A stretch of DNA of 7,053 bases from Legionella genomosp. 1 (GTDB taxonomy: Bacteria; Pseudomonadota; Gammaproteobacteria; Legionellales; Legionellaceae): the NCBI GenBank assembly GCA_945901965.1, contig CAMDMN010000112.1, forward strand, positions 1 through 7,053, read 5' to 3'. Numbering within the stretch: the stretch's first letter is position 1; the number at the start of each line of letters is the position of its first letter. The translations under genes were made by a program, and so were the position numbers. Positions 1-6,905 of this stretch are shown piece after piece. The notes under the pieces were generated by a model. It was not told where the DNA came from. It ran no database searches and saw only the letters and a program-made list of their open reading frames with translations.

Positions 1-175
1 TGCCATTGCCTCTAAATGCTTGCTCTTCACCAGCTTTATATTCGCTAATCCAACGACTTATAAGTTTTGGCGTTATTCCTAGGCTTCTTGACGCTTCCGC
101 TTGTGTGTAATTTTGTTCTGTAACTAAACTAATTGCGTCTAGTTTAAATACTTTAGAATACTTCTTTATTGTCAT
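1..175 (-). CDS. IS3-family transposase OrfA, N-terminal part (runs off window)
   Basis: This is the first 58 codons of the DNA-binding subunit of an IS3-family transposase; the rest lies beyond position 1. The peptide starts MTIKKYSKVFKLDAISLV and continues through a helix-turn-helix (about residues 18-47, with TQAEASRSLGI and then ISRWISEY). It ends in EEQAFRGNG, a stretch typical of IS3-type OrfA proteins just before their leucine-zipper region. In the family, OrfA recognises the IS ends and is fused to the DDE catalytic OrfB by -1 frameshifting; neither the frameshift site nor OrfB is in the window. The start at 175 is chosen because a GGAG (minus strand, positions 182-185) sits six bases upstream. 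The ATG at 180 is followed at once by a stop. Whether the element is intact cannot be seen. Confidence 0.88.
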   Translation of the reverse strand, partial: MTIKKYSKVFKLDAISLVTEQNYTQAEASRSLGITPKLISRWISEYKAGEEQAFRGNG

Positions 176-225
176 TTCATTCTCCAGTTAAGATTATTAT
201 CTCTTATCTGGGGTGGTCAGATCCA
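1..225 (-). mobile_element. IS3-family insertion sequence, left end (partial)
   Basis: The element reads leftward out of the window. Its probable outer end is near position 225. Read on the minus strand, the sequence there begins TGGATCTGACCACCCC, which has the 5'-TG start and C-rich inner part common to IS3-family terminal inverted repeats. It lies about 50 bases upstream of the OrfA start, a normal leader length for the family. The right end and the target-site duplication are outside the window, so the exact boundary is inferred. Confidence 0.5.
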
Positions 226-240
226 TTAAACCACATCACA

Positions 241-257
241 CGCTTCATCAAGGCTAC
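241..257 (-). repeat. possible half of a palindromic intergenic repeat beside the IS end
   Basis: Read on the minus strand this is GTAGCCTTGATGAAGCG. It shares the opening GTAGCCT and a following AGCG with the palindromic elements at 1012-1142. No matching second half follows; 15 bases later comes the probable IS end. It may be the remaining half of a related repeat cut by the IS. The similarity is short, so this is tentative. Confidence 0.25.
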
Positions 258-282
258 ATTCTACGTTAAATTAACCCCCATA

Positions 283-948
283 TTATTGCGTATTTTTCCT
301 AGTCAATGTGTAAACTTGCTCTGTAGCTTGAACTAAGCCTTTAGCTTGAAGATGAGGCGGGACTTCGGGTAATTTATTACTATATAACTGATTAATATCA
401 AAATTTGCACCATATAACGCTGTAACTTCATTTTTATCTAGCGAAAATGGTGGTCCTTGCATCTCGTTTTGATTATATTTTGTTGTAATTAAAAACATTG
501 AGGTAGTTGGAGTCATTAATTTGATTAAATGCTCTGAGTAAGATTTACGAATATCTTCTGGAAGGGCAATCAATGCCGCGCGATCATAAACCGCATCAAT
601 TTTACCAAGAACTGATGTGCTAAGCTTAAAAAAATCACCGGAAAAAATAGTAATTTCATCACTGCTATATACAATAAAATCATTTAGATTTGTTATATTA
701 ACAGGGATATTAAATTCTTTAAAAAAAGCGGTGCAAGCGATTTGACTAAGCTCAATACCAACAACCTTATAGCCTTGATTTACAAGCCATAGCATATCAA
801 TACTTTGGCCACACAATGGGACAAAAACACGGCTCCTAGGTTTAAGTTCTAATGATGAGAAATAGTGTTGCATGAGCTTATTAGGCTGTGATTGATTAAA
901 TCCAATTTCCTTTTTTTCCCATTTTTGGTGCCAAAAAGCTTTATCCAT
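283..948 (-). CDS. tpm: thiopurine S-methyltransferase
   Basis: This is a complete 221-residue cytosolic SAM-dependent methyltransferase of the TPMT family (EC 2.1.1.67); bacterial members are about 218 residues. In the family the enzyme transfers a methyl group from S-adenosylmethionine to aromatic or heterocyclic thiols such as thiopurines. Bacterial Tpm can also methylate selenium and tellurium compounds. Visible signatures are FWHQKW at 5-10, the SAM-binding segment VFVPLCGQSIDMLWL at 41-55, VGIELS at 63-68 with the acidic residue E66, YDRAALIALP at 121-130, and GPPFS at 165-169. The start is supported by an AGGA about nine bases upstream on the minus strand, and the N-terminus aligns with the family's usual beginning. 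It is transcribed divergently from the PAS/HD-GYP gene and converges on nothing, since the IS OrfA downstream reads the same way. No frameshift or missing motif was seen. The natural substrate cannot be told from sequence. Confidence 0.95.
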   Translation of the reverse strand: MDKAFWHQKWEKKEIGFNQSQPNKLMQHYFSSLELKPRSRVFVPLCGQSIDMLWLVNQGYKVVGIELSQIACTAFFKEFNIPVNITNLNDFIVYSSDEITIFSGDFFKLSTSVLGKIDAVYDRAALIALPEDIRKSYSEHLIKLMTPTTSMFLITTKYNQNEMQGPPFSLDKNEVTALYGANFDINQLYSNKLPEVPPHLQAKGLVQATEQVYTLTRKNTQ

Positions 949-1312
949 TTTTATTATTCCTAAATGAAATTTTACTAGATTGATTTCAATTCATAACATG
1001 AACTAGCAAGTGTAGCCTGGTTAGCGCTTGCGATAACCGGGTTATATAGCCAATAAAGCTCATCCTTTTTTGGTGTATTCTAACTGGAAGTGGTTGTTTT
1101 GGTTAGATAAATCCTGGTTATCGCAAGCGCTAACCAGGCTACCACGATAGGAGCCGGTACTAATTAGCTATTATTATATAACTGAACTAGACTGATAATT
1201 ATATATACTATTTTTTTAAATTGATATTAGCAGAAAAAATCTAGTCTGGTACTACAAGCAAGATTATTGTTATTTAAGTCTGTTTAAAAAGGAATAAGGA
1301 TAAATAGGAATT
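949..1312. other. divergent intergenic region between tpm and the PAS/HD-GYP gene
   Basis: This stretch of 364 bases has no credible gene. It must hold the promoters for both divergent genes, but I could not pick a convincing -35/-10 pair on either strand. Its middle is occupied by the inverted pair of palindromic repeats (1012-1142). The part from 1143 to 1312 is very AT-rich, including an ATATATACTATTTTTTT run around 1201-1217, and leads into the ribosome binding site of the downstream gene. Confidence 0.7.
1012..1142. repeat. pair of 30-base palindromic elements in inverted orientation (REP/MITE-like)
   Basis: The left arm (1012-1041) starts GTAGCCTGGTTAGCGCTTGC and the right arm (1113-1142) is its reverse complement at 29 of 30 positions. 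They are separated by 71 unrelated bases. Each arm is itself a palindrome: CCTGGTTA pairs with TAACCAGG, then one G.A mismatch, then CGC pairs with GCG around a TT. The one difference between arms (G1039 against T1115) turns a T-A pair into a T.G wobble, so the left arm can still fold. The arrangement, two palindromes facing each other between genes, is like BIME/REP or small MITE structures. It lies between divergent genes, so it is unlikely to be a terminator for either. Confidence 0.8.
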
Positions 1313-2671
1313 ATGAAAATAATAACTAAAGAATCAACTTACGCCAAAATATTTGAGCAAACATCTGGTGGATTTTTTATTTGCGATGAGAAAGGTAATT
1401 TTATTTTAACAAACCAAATCTTTTGCAAGATGCTTGGATATCATCAGGATGAATTACAAAAAATGAATATTAAGGATATCTATGCCATAGAAAATTTAGA
1501 TCCTTATATGCAACAAACAACAAAATTTGGTGAAGGAACAATTATTGTCTCGCATCGTGCAATAAAACAAAAAAATAAAAATATCTTCTATGCGCAAGTA
1601 ACTCTAATAAATATAGGTGGTAATTTAACCCAAGGCTTTATATCTGATTCATCAGTAGATAAATCTTTATTACATAAATTATTAGATAGTGAAGAGCGAT
1701 TTAAACAAATAACTGACCATATTCGTGACGTTTTCTATTTGCTAGATTTGCATACTAAAAAATTTATTTATATTAGCCCTGGTTATAAAAACCTTTTTGA
1801 AAGAAGCATTGATAGTCTTTATATGGATACAAATTCTTGGATGGATATAATTCACCCTGATGACTTAAAGCATATAGAAATAGAATATCTTAAACAATTT
1901 AAAACGGGCAAGTTTGAAGAAACTTTCCGTGTTATCAAGAAAAATGGAGATATAGGTTGGCTCCATTCGCGCGCTTATCCAGTTTATGATAGTCAGAATC
2001 AACTATATCGCAGCACAGGATTTGTTGAGGATGTTACCGCTCATATGGTTGGAATAAATGATAAATTGATTTATGCTGAGAAAATAGATAAGGCTTTTAG
2101 TGAGATGCTAGCAGCTTTTTCTATGGCAATGGAGCAAAGAGATCCATATACCGTTGGTCATCAAAAAAACGTAGCTTTGTTGTCAGTTGCTATTGCTCAT
2201 GAGTTAGGTTTTTCGGATGATAAACTTAAGTGTTTAGAAACGGCAGCATTGACTCATGACATTGGTAAAATAGGTATTCCCAGCGAAATTCTTAATAAAC
2301 CTGGCGCATTAACTCATCTAGAGTTTGAATTGATAAAGACCCATGCACAAGCAGGCTACGATATATTAAAACAAGTTAATTTTCCTGGGCCTGTTGCGGA
2401 TATTGTTTGGGAACATCACGAAAGATTAAACGGCAGTGGTTATCCCAGGGGTCTTAAAGGCGAACAGATAAGATTAGAAACTAGAATTTTATCAGTAGCT
2501 GATGTGGTTGATGCTATGACATCAATCAGGCCGTACCGGGCGGCATTAGGTCTAGATTTTGCATTAGCTGAAATAACCAAAGGTCGTGATATTCTTTTTG
2601 ATGGACAGGTAATTGATGCTTGTATAAAAATTATTAATGATAAAAATCTAGCTCTATATCGTAAAGAGTGA
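1313..2671 (+). CDS. PAS-PAS-HD-GYP cyclic-di-GMP phosphodiesterase
   Basis: This is a 452-residue soluble signalling protein with no transmembrane segment or signal peptide, so it is probably cytosolic. Two PAS sensor domains (about 9-110 and 126-245, the second ending in the PAC-like GFVEDVTAHM) lead through a short helix into an HD-GYP domain (about 262-440). HD-GYP proteins hydrolyse cyclic di-GMP to pGpG or GMP using a metal centre. The expected residues are present: H283, H315-D316 with K319 (HDIGK), H344, H368-H369, G376-Y377-P378 and D397. In the HHExxDGxGYP signature the D is N373, a tolerated variant that does not look inactivating. The PAS ligands are unknown. The start is the only sensible ATG, since the next Met is residue 40. 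AGGA motifs lie about three and twelve bases upstream. The helicase-repeat gene follows 56 bases downstream on the same strand. No GGDEF or EAL domain is attached. Confidence 0.95.
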   Translation: MKIITKESTYAKIFEQTSGGFFICDEKGNFILTNQIFCKMLGYHQDELQKMNIKDIYAIENLDPYMQQTTKFGEGTIIVSHRAIKQKNKNIFYAQVTLINIGGNLTQGFISDSSVDKSLLHKLLDSEERFKQITDHIRDVFYLLDLHTKKFIYISPGYKNLFERSIDSLYMDTNSWMDIIHPDDLKHIEIEYLKQFKTGKFEETFRVIKKNGDIGWLHSRAYPVYDSQNQLYRSTGFVEDVTAHMVGINDKLIYAEKIDKAFSEMLAAFSMAMEQRDPYTVGHQKNVALLSVAIAHELGFSDDKLKCLETAALTHDIGKIGIPSEILNKPGALTHLEFELIKTHAQAGYDILKQVNFPGPVADIVWEHHERLNGSGYPRGLKGEQIRLETRILSVADVVDAMTSIRPYRAALGLDFALAEITKGRDILFDGQVIDACIKIINDKNLALYRKE

Positions 2672-2716
2672 ATTGAATAATCTTAAATACACATTCATTT
2701 TTAAAATAAAAAGTCC

Positions 2717-2730
2717 CATAACTTGTTATG
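2717..2730 (+). promoter_or_regulatory. perfect palindrome covering the start codon of the large helicase gene
   Basis: CATAAC-TT-GTTATG is a perfect inverted repeat with six-base arms, and its last three bases are the ATG at 2728. No Shine-Dalgarno sequence is visible before this ATG. In RNA it could form a five-pair hairpin with a CUUG loop that holds the start codon, or in DNA it could be a small operator half-site pair. A chance origin in AT-rich DNA is possible. Confidence 0.3.
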
Positions 2731-5700
2731 AAATTAAGTACCAATTACAATGAGCCTATTTTTTGTTCTAATATAAATATTCCTATGCCTAAAGTTTATT
2801 TTTGGCGTGACCTCGTAGGTCACGATGCTAAGTTTTTACCGTACAAAGCAAAGATACAGCAGTTACTAGCCGGTAGTTATGCAGGACTATCTTTAGAAAA
2901 ACTCAAAATACCATCTAGAACGCCTATATACAGCGTTCGGATTAATAAAGAAAATCGTCTTTTATTCACGACTTATGAAGGAAAGCTATGCTTATTGGAT
3001 ATTGTATTTAACCATGACTATCATAAAAGTTCCTTCTTAAGAACAAGAGGGATCCTTAATGCTTTTCTGGATAAACATCATGAGGCCCTAGATAGAGCTG
3101 CAACCCCGCCTTGGGCGCTAACAGAAAGGGAAGAAGACGATTTTGTTACTGTTAAATGTGTATCTGGTTTAAGTATTTCATCTGACGCTTTAGAATTATC
3201 AGCTTTAGATTATTATCAACGACGACTGATTGAGTTTAGTGCCATACAAAATGAAGTATTATCTGTGCGATTACCCTTGGTAGTATCAGGCCCTGCTGGA
3301 TCTGGAAAAAGTTGTACGGCGGTATCAATTTTATCAAATCATGTACAAAGATATATAGATGAGGATGAAGCCTTTCCCATCGTTTATATGAGTCGATCTC
3401 GGCATTTGGTTGCAGATATAAGAAGGATTTGGCAAGAGAAAAATCCTATGGGTTTAAGGGAAGATGCAGTCTTTTTTAAGACATACGACGAGTTGCTCGA
3501 TGAACAAATACCGGAAGGATTTAGGCGTGCTGATCCTGAAATCTTTAGCACATGGTATAAAGACTATTTGGCACACAGCAAGAAGTTAAGTAAAACTGCA
3601 AAGGCCTTAGGTTGTGTGCCGATTGAAAGTACCAAAGAACTTTGGCGTGAATTTAGAATTATTTCTGGTGGTTATAGCAAGGATGAATATTTAGCTTTAG
3701 GTGAAGGACAAAGCGGTGTTAGTGATAAAGGTCAACGAGAGCTGATTTATAAAAGCTATTATGCATACCTTGATTATTTATCGTCCCAACATCTTATCGA
3801 ATCAGAGCTACACTCTCTTAAGGCCAGGCCTTATAAGTTAGTTGTCGTTGATGAAGCCCAAGACTTGTCCTATGGGCAACTGTTAGGATTGAGCCGTTTG
3901 GCGGGCCATAACTCTGTATTTTTACTTGGCGAGCACCAAATCTTATTTGATGGACTATCGCGACAGGCTTACTTACAGCGCCTCTTTCATCAGCAGGGTA
4001 TATCTTTAAATTTAAGACAACTGCAAGCAACTTATCGTAGCTCACCCGCGGTATTGGCTGTTGCCAATGCCCTGATTCAAGCTAAATATCGAGCAACAGG
4101 AGGAGCTGTAGATAAAGGTGAGGTTTCTGAATTAGAGGCCTCAGAGAAAGCGTTAGCCAGAGAAAACCAAGCTTTATGGTTTGATCCTAGAAACAAAAAA
4201 GAATTAGCAAGAATCAAAGAACATGCGCGTTGTGGGCAGATTGCTGTTGTTGCTTGGTCTTCTGAGTCAATGCGTGAGGCTCAGGAGGTGTTGGGAACAC
4301 CGCTAGTCTTCACCCCAGCAGAAATTAAAGGCCTTGAGTATCCCACAGTTGTCGTGTGGCAGCCATTATCAGGTAGCGAATGTGACGATGCCTGTGAAAA
4401 ATTACGTGGATTACCTATTGCGGCATCATCTTCAGCAGGACATCTGCCCAAAAAAGGACATGGGAATACAGCTTCATTACCTTATTTTAATGAGCTAATT
4501 ACTGCAGTCACCCGCGCACAACATACGCTTATTGTAGTGCAAAGTTTAAATAATCATGCTAGAAGACCATTAATCGAAGTGTTATCTACGGCTATACCAT
4601 CTTTATATCATGCGCTAAATTCCAAAAGTCCTGGATCACGAACAATAACCCCGAGCTCATCAAGCCCAAGTGATGAAGGGATAATTGGTTTTGCTGCGAC
4701 TTCTACAGGAGAATTATCTTCTAAAGACTATTGGGAATCTGAAGCCGCAAAACTTGTTACGCAAGGGCTTGAACGGCAAGCTGAAGCTATTTTCCTGGAA
4801 AATCTTGGCAAAACCAAAGTTGAATACGAAGCTTTTGCAGAAATATTTAGGCCTGAGCTAAGTGTTAAGCCTGTGGCTTATGCCAGTACTGCCTCAGCAT
4901 TAAGCGTAGTTGAATCAGCTCTTAAGTCTGAAAAATCAAGACATCAAGAGACTAAAGGTTTAGTTCCCACTAAATCAAGTGCCGAATCTGCATTCTCAGC
5001 TACAGGTGGTGCAGCCAAAACTCCTGCAAAATCTAAAAGCCTCATGTCTATCGAGGCAATGAAGGATATAGAAGAGAAAGAAAAAAAATTAAAAGATATT
5101 GAGAAAACCTTAACTTCTGCAAAAAAATCAATTCTCTTGAAAATTCATATTCAGGAAAATGTAGACTGTCTATCTGATCAATATGTTGCAAAATGGATGA
5201 AAAGTTCATTGGGAATTTATGATCCAGAAAGGGCAGAAAAAACACTTTTCCACTGGTTTTTTTCTACACCTTCAGGAGTGCTTTTATTTTGTAAAATTTG
5301 TTCTGGTAAATATGCAAAGATCCTTGAAAACATCAACCCAGAAGCTTGGGGGCAGGGAACAGGAGAAGGTATTCTTGGTGATGGTTCTGCACTGGATTTT
5401 CTATGTTCAACTGTCGATGGCCTACCAGTTCTTAAATATTTAGTTATTAATTACCAATGGATTGTAGAAAAAATACCTGCAAAAGCATGGGCAAATTGCA
5501 CTAGAGATAGAGTGTCTCCATTGTGTTCATTAATGGCAACCGATTTGGGTATAGAATCACTTTTGGTACTAATGTGGAATTATCCTAAAACCATGGCAGA
5601 AATACCAGCTAAGGCTTGGACTGCGGCTCCTGATAGGGGGCGATATATAAATGTTTCACCTTTGCATTGGTTATTTACATCTTCTAATGCTGATAGTAAT

Positions 5701-6615
5701 TTAATATTTGATCTCATAATGTCAAAGCATCCTCATATTCCAAGTAGTTTCTGGATACTAGAGCGCTTGCCAGAAGTATATCAACTGTCCGCTTTTTCAC
5801 CTTTATTCATTTTGGCAGGTAAGCCTCAAGGACGTGAAAAACTAAATGTACTGCTGAGAAAATTTCCAAATATTATAAGAAGTATTCCCACAAGTGCATG
5901 GTCAGAAGCGGGACCAATTACGTCTAGGCTACCCAATACTAGTCCTATATATTGGCTAACTGCAAGCTCTGACTCCGTTGAAATATTGAGGTATTTCATT
6001 GAACATTTTTCTGATGTAATAGATAAAATCCCAAGTAGCACATGGGCATTAGCAACTCCTGAATCAGCAGAGCTTGATCCAAATGCATCTCCTTTGTTTT
6101 GGTTAACTATTGATGAGGAAAATCGCAAAACTTTTAAACTTATGATTAAACATTGTCCTAGGGTAATCGCCGGAATTCCAAGTGAAGCGTGGGCTTTGCC
6201 TGCTTTAGATACAACAGATCATCCCAATGTTTCCCCATTAATCATGTTGGCTCAATGCCTCTCTGGCCGTAGCATTATCAAAGAGTTGCTTGAAACACAG
6301 CCAGATGTTATCTGTAATATACCACCTGCTGCCTGGGAGTGGTTACCACCTCATGCCGGTATTGCAAATGCTATTTACTTCCTAATTTCCAGTCGTGATG
6401 GAATAGAGATTATTCAGTTGTTAAAAACCAAACTTAGCGATGACCATCCTTTAAAGAAAATGATAATTAGTAATGAGACAATAATTCCAGGAAAACCCTC
6501 TATTTTTGCAGGATCCGGTCATTCAATTAATTTTTTCCCTCAAGTAGATGCCTCAGCATCTAGTGCTAGGTTCATGCCACTACTTACACCAGTACCAGAG
6601 GATGGTCCTAGATAA
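2728..6615 (+). CDS. RelE-like / superfamily 1 helicase / IPxxAW ankyrin-like repeat fusion protein
   Basis: This is a 1295-residue protein with three modules. Residues about 22-105 resemble a RelE/ParE-like fold (AGLSLEKLK, then IYSVRINKENRLLF and LLDIVFNHDYHKS). Residues about 160-610 form a UvrD/Rep-type SF1 helicase core: Q174 (Q motif), Walker A GPAGSGKS at 188-195, Walker B DEAQD at 375-379, motif III GEHQ at 401-404, motif IV TYRSS at 435-439, motif V KGLEY at 534-538, and motif VI AVTRA at 593-597. ATP binding and hydrolysis residues are therefore intact. Residues 630-770 are a Ser/Ala/Thr/Lys-rich linker, and 775-800 is a likely coiled coil. Residues 836-1232 hold eight tandem IPxxAW repeats resembling lengthened ankyrin units. 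No signal peptide or membrane segment was seen. The ATG at 2728 lacks a Shine-Dalgarno; Met20 (2785) is an alternative start, also without one. RelE-like plus SF1 helicase fusions are known in bacteria from memory; the repeat tail suggests a binding platform. Substrate and role are unknown; helicase translocation is inferred from motifs. Confidence 0.92.
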   Translation: MKLSTNYNEPIFCSNINIPMPKVYFWRDLVGHDAKFLPYKAKIQQLLAGSYAGLSLEKLKIPSRTPIYSVRINKENRLLFTTYEGKLCLLDIVFNHDYHKSSFLRTRGILNAFLDKHHEALDRAATPPWALTEREEDDFVTVKCVSGLSISSDALELSALDYYQRRLIEFSAIQNEVLSVRLPLVVSGPAGSGKSCTAVSILSNHVQRYIDEDEAFPIVYMSRSRHLVADIRRIWQEKNPMGLREDAVFFKTYDELLDEQIPEGFRRADPEIFSTWYKDYLAHSKKLSKTAKALGCVPIESTKELWREFRIISGGYSKDEYLALGEGQSGVSDKGQRELIYKSYYAYLDYLSSQHLIESELHSLKARPYKLVVVDEAQDLSYGQLLGLSRLAGHNSVFLLGEHQILFDGLSRQAYLQRLFHQQGISLNLRQLQATYRSSPAVLAVANALIQAKYRATGGAVDKGEVSELEASEKALARENQALWFDPRNKKELARIKEHARCGQIAVVAWSSESMREAQEVLGTPLVFTPAEIKGLEYPTVVVWQPLSGSECDDACEKLRGLPIAASSSAGHLPKKGHGNTASLPYFNELITAVTRAQHTLIVVQSLNNHARRPLIEVLSTAIPSLYHALNSKSPGSRTITPSSSSPSDEGIIGFAATSTGELSSKDYWESEAAKLVTQGLERQAEAIFLENLGKTKVEYEAFAEIFRPELSVKPVAYASTASALSVVESALKSEKSRHQETKGLVPTKSSAESAFSATGGAAKTPAKSKSLMSIEAMKDIEEKEKKLKDIEKTLTSAKKSILLKIHIQENVDCLSDQYVAKWMKSSLGIYDPERAEKTLFHWFFSTPSGVLLFCKICSGKYAKILENINPEAWGQGTGEGILGDGSALDFLCSTVDGLPVLKYLVINYQWIVEKIPAKAWANCTRDRVSPLCSLMATDLGIESLLVLMWNYPKTMAEIPAKAWTAAPDRGRYINVSPLHWLFTSSNADSNLIFDLIMSKHPHIPSSFWILERLPEVYQLSAFSPLFILAGKPQGREKLNVLLRKFPNIIRSIPTSAWSEAGPITSRLPNTSPIYWLTASSDSVEILRYFIEHFSDVIDKIPSSTWALATPESAELDPNASPLFWLTIDEENRKTFKLMIKHCPRVIAGIPSEAWALPALDTTDHPNVSPLIMLAQCLSGRSIIKELLETQPDVICNIPPAAWEWLPPHAGIANAIYFLISSRDGIEIIQLLKTKLSDDHPLKKMIISNETIIPGKPSIFAGSGHSINFFPQVDASASSARFMPLLTPVPEDGPR
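5233..6423 (+). repeat. eight tandem ~48-residue protein repeats (IPxxAW ... SPLxWL)
   Basis: Within the helicase fusion protein, an [I][NP]xxxW anchor recurs at residues 869, 916, 959, 1004, 1053, 1101, 1150 and 1198, that is, at spacings of 47, 43, 45, 49, 48, 49 and 48. Between anchors a second motif recurs: SALDFL, SPLCSL, SPLHWL, SPLFIL, SPIYWL, SPLFWL, SPLIML and NAIYFL. A helix of the type IxxLLxxxP follows each. SPLxWL followed by a helix resembles the TPLHxA start of ankyrin repeats, but the unit is about 15 residues longer than the ankyrin 33. At DNA level the copies have diverged well, so this is an old repeat rather than a recent expansion. Confidence 0.85.
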
Positions 6616-6651
6616 GAAACCCAACAGCGAAGGATTTGAACCCTGAGGTTC

Positions 6652-6689
6652 AGGTGGAAAGCGTTAGTTACAGTTCAGGCTTTCCACCT
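6652..6689 (+). terminator. stem-loop after the helicase-repeat gene, possible terminator
   Basis: AGGTGGAAAGC (6652-6662) pairs perfectly with GCTTTCCACCT (6679-6689), giving an 11-bp stem with a 16-base loop, 37 bases after the stop codon. No run of T follows, so it is not a canonical intrinsic terminator; it could stabilise the 3' end of the mRNA. A smaller overlapping hairpin (6637-6652, TTGAAC/GTTCA type with CTGA loop) competes with its left arm. Confidence 0.35.
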
Positions 6690-6905
6690 TGTGAGTGGCC
6701 TAGCACAACACCGTAACAGAATACTCTCCGTAATAAAGCTTATCGGTTCAAAAATCACTGCTGTTGAGTTATGAGAATTATATAGCACCTTTAAAATGGT
6801 AACAATTATCTTCTGTAAAAATTTGATCATAGGGTAGGAAAAAAGCAGTTATATCATTGCCAACAAGTCTGCTTTACTTTGATGGGGCTACATTGTCTGG
6901 AGGAA

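Noticed and set aside
2672..2727. PmrA-type CTTAA direct repeat upstream of the helicase gene
   Set aside because: Only one CTTAA half-site (2682-2686) is present; the expected second half at the right spacing is absent.
3818..4045. 75-codon minus-strand open frame inside the helicase gene
   Set aside because: It lies opposite motifs II-IV of a clearly real helicase, has no recognisable domain, and is a shadow frame.
5048..5443. Short open frames on the minus strand (5048-5245) and in another plus frame (5219-5443)
   Set aside because: Both overlap the repeat-bearing part of the large gene, have biased composition, and lack any family resemblance.
5826..6128. 100-codon minus-strand open frame
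   Set aside because: It is antisense to the IPxxAW repeats and its content mirrors their codon pattern; no independent support.
6496..6615. Possible Dot/Icm type IV secretion signal at the C-terminus of the large protein
   Set aside because: The last 40 residues have no glutamate-rich E-block and end in EDGPR, so the sequence gives no positive support for secretion, although it cannot be excluded.
6628..6652. Minus-strand GGGTTCAAATCC resembling a tRNA T-arm, possible tRNA-derived attachment site
   Set aside because: No pairing acceptor strand, anticodon arm or CCA is found around it, and the T-stem pairs poorly, so a tRNA or att site is not supported.
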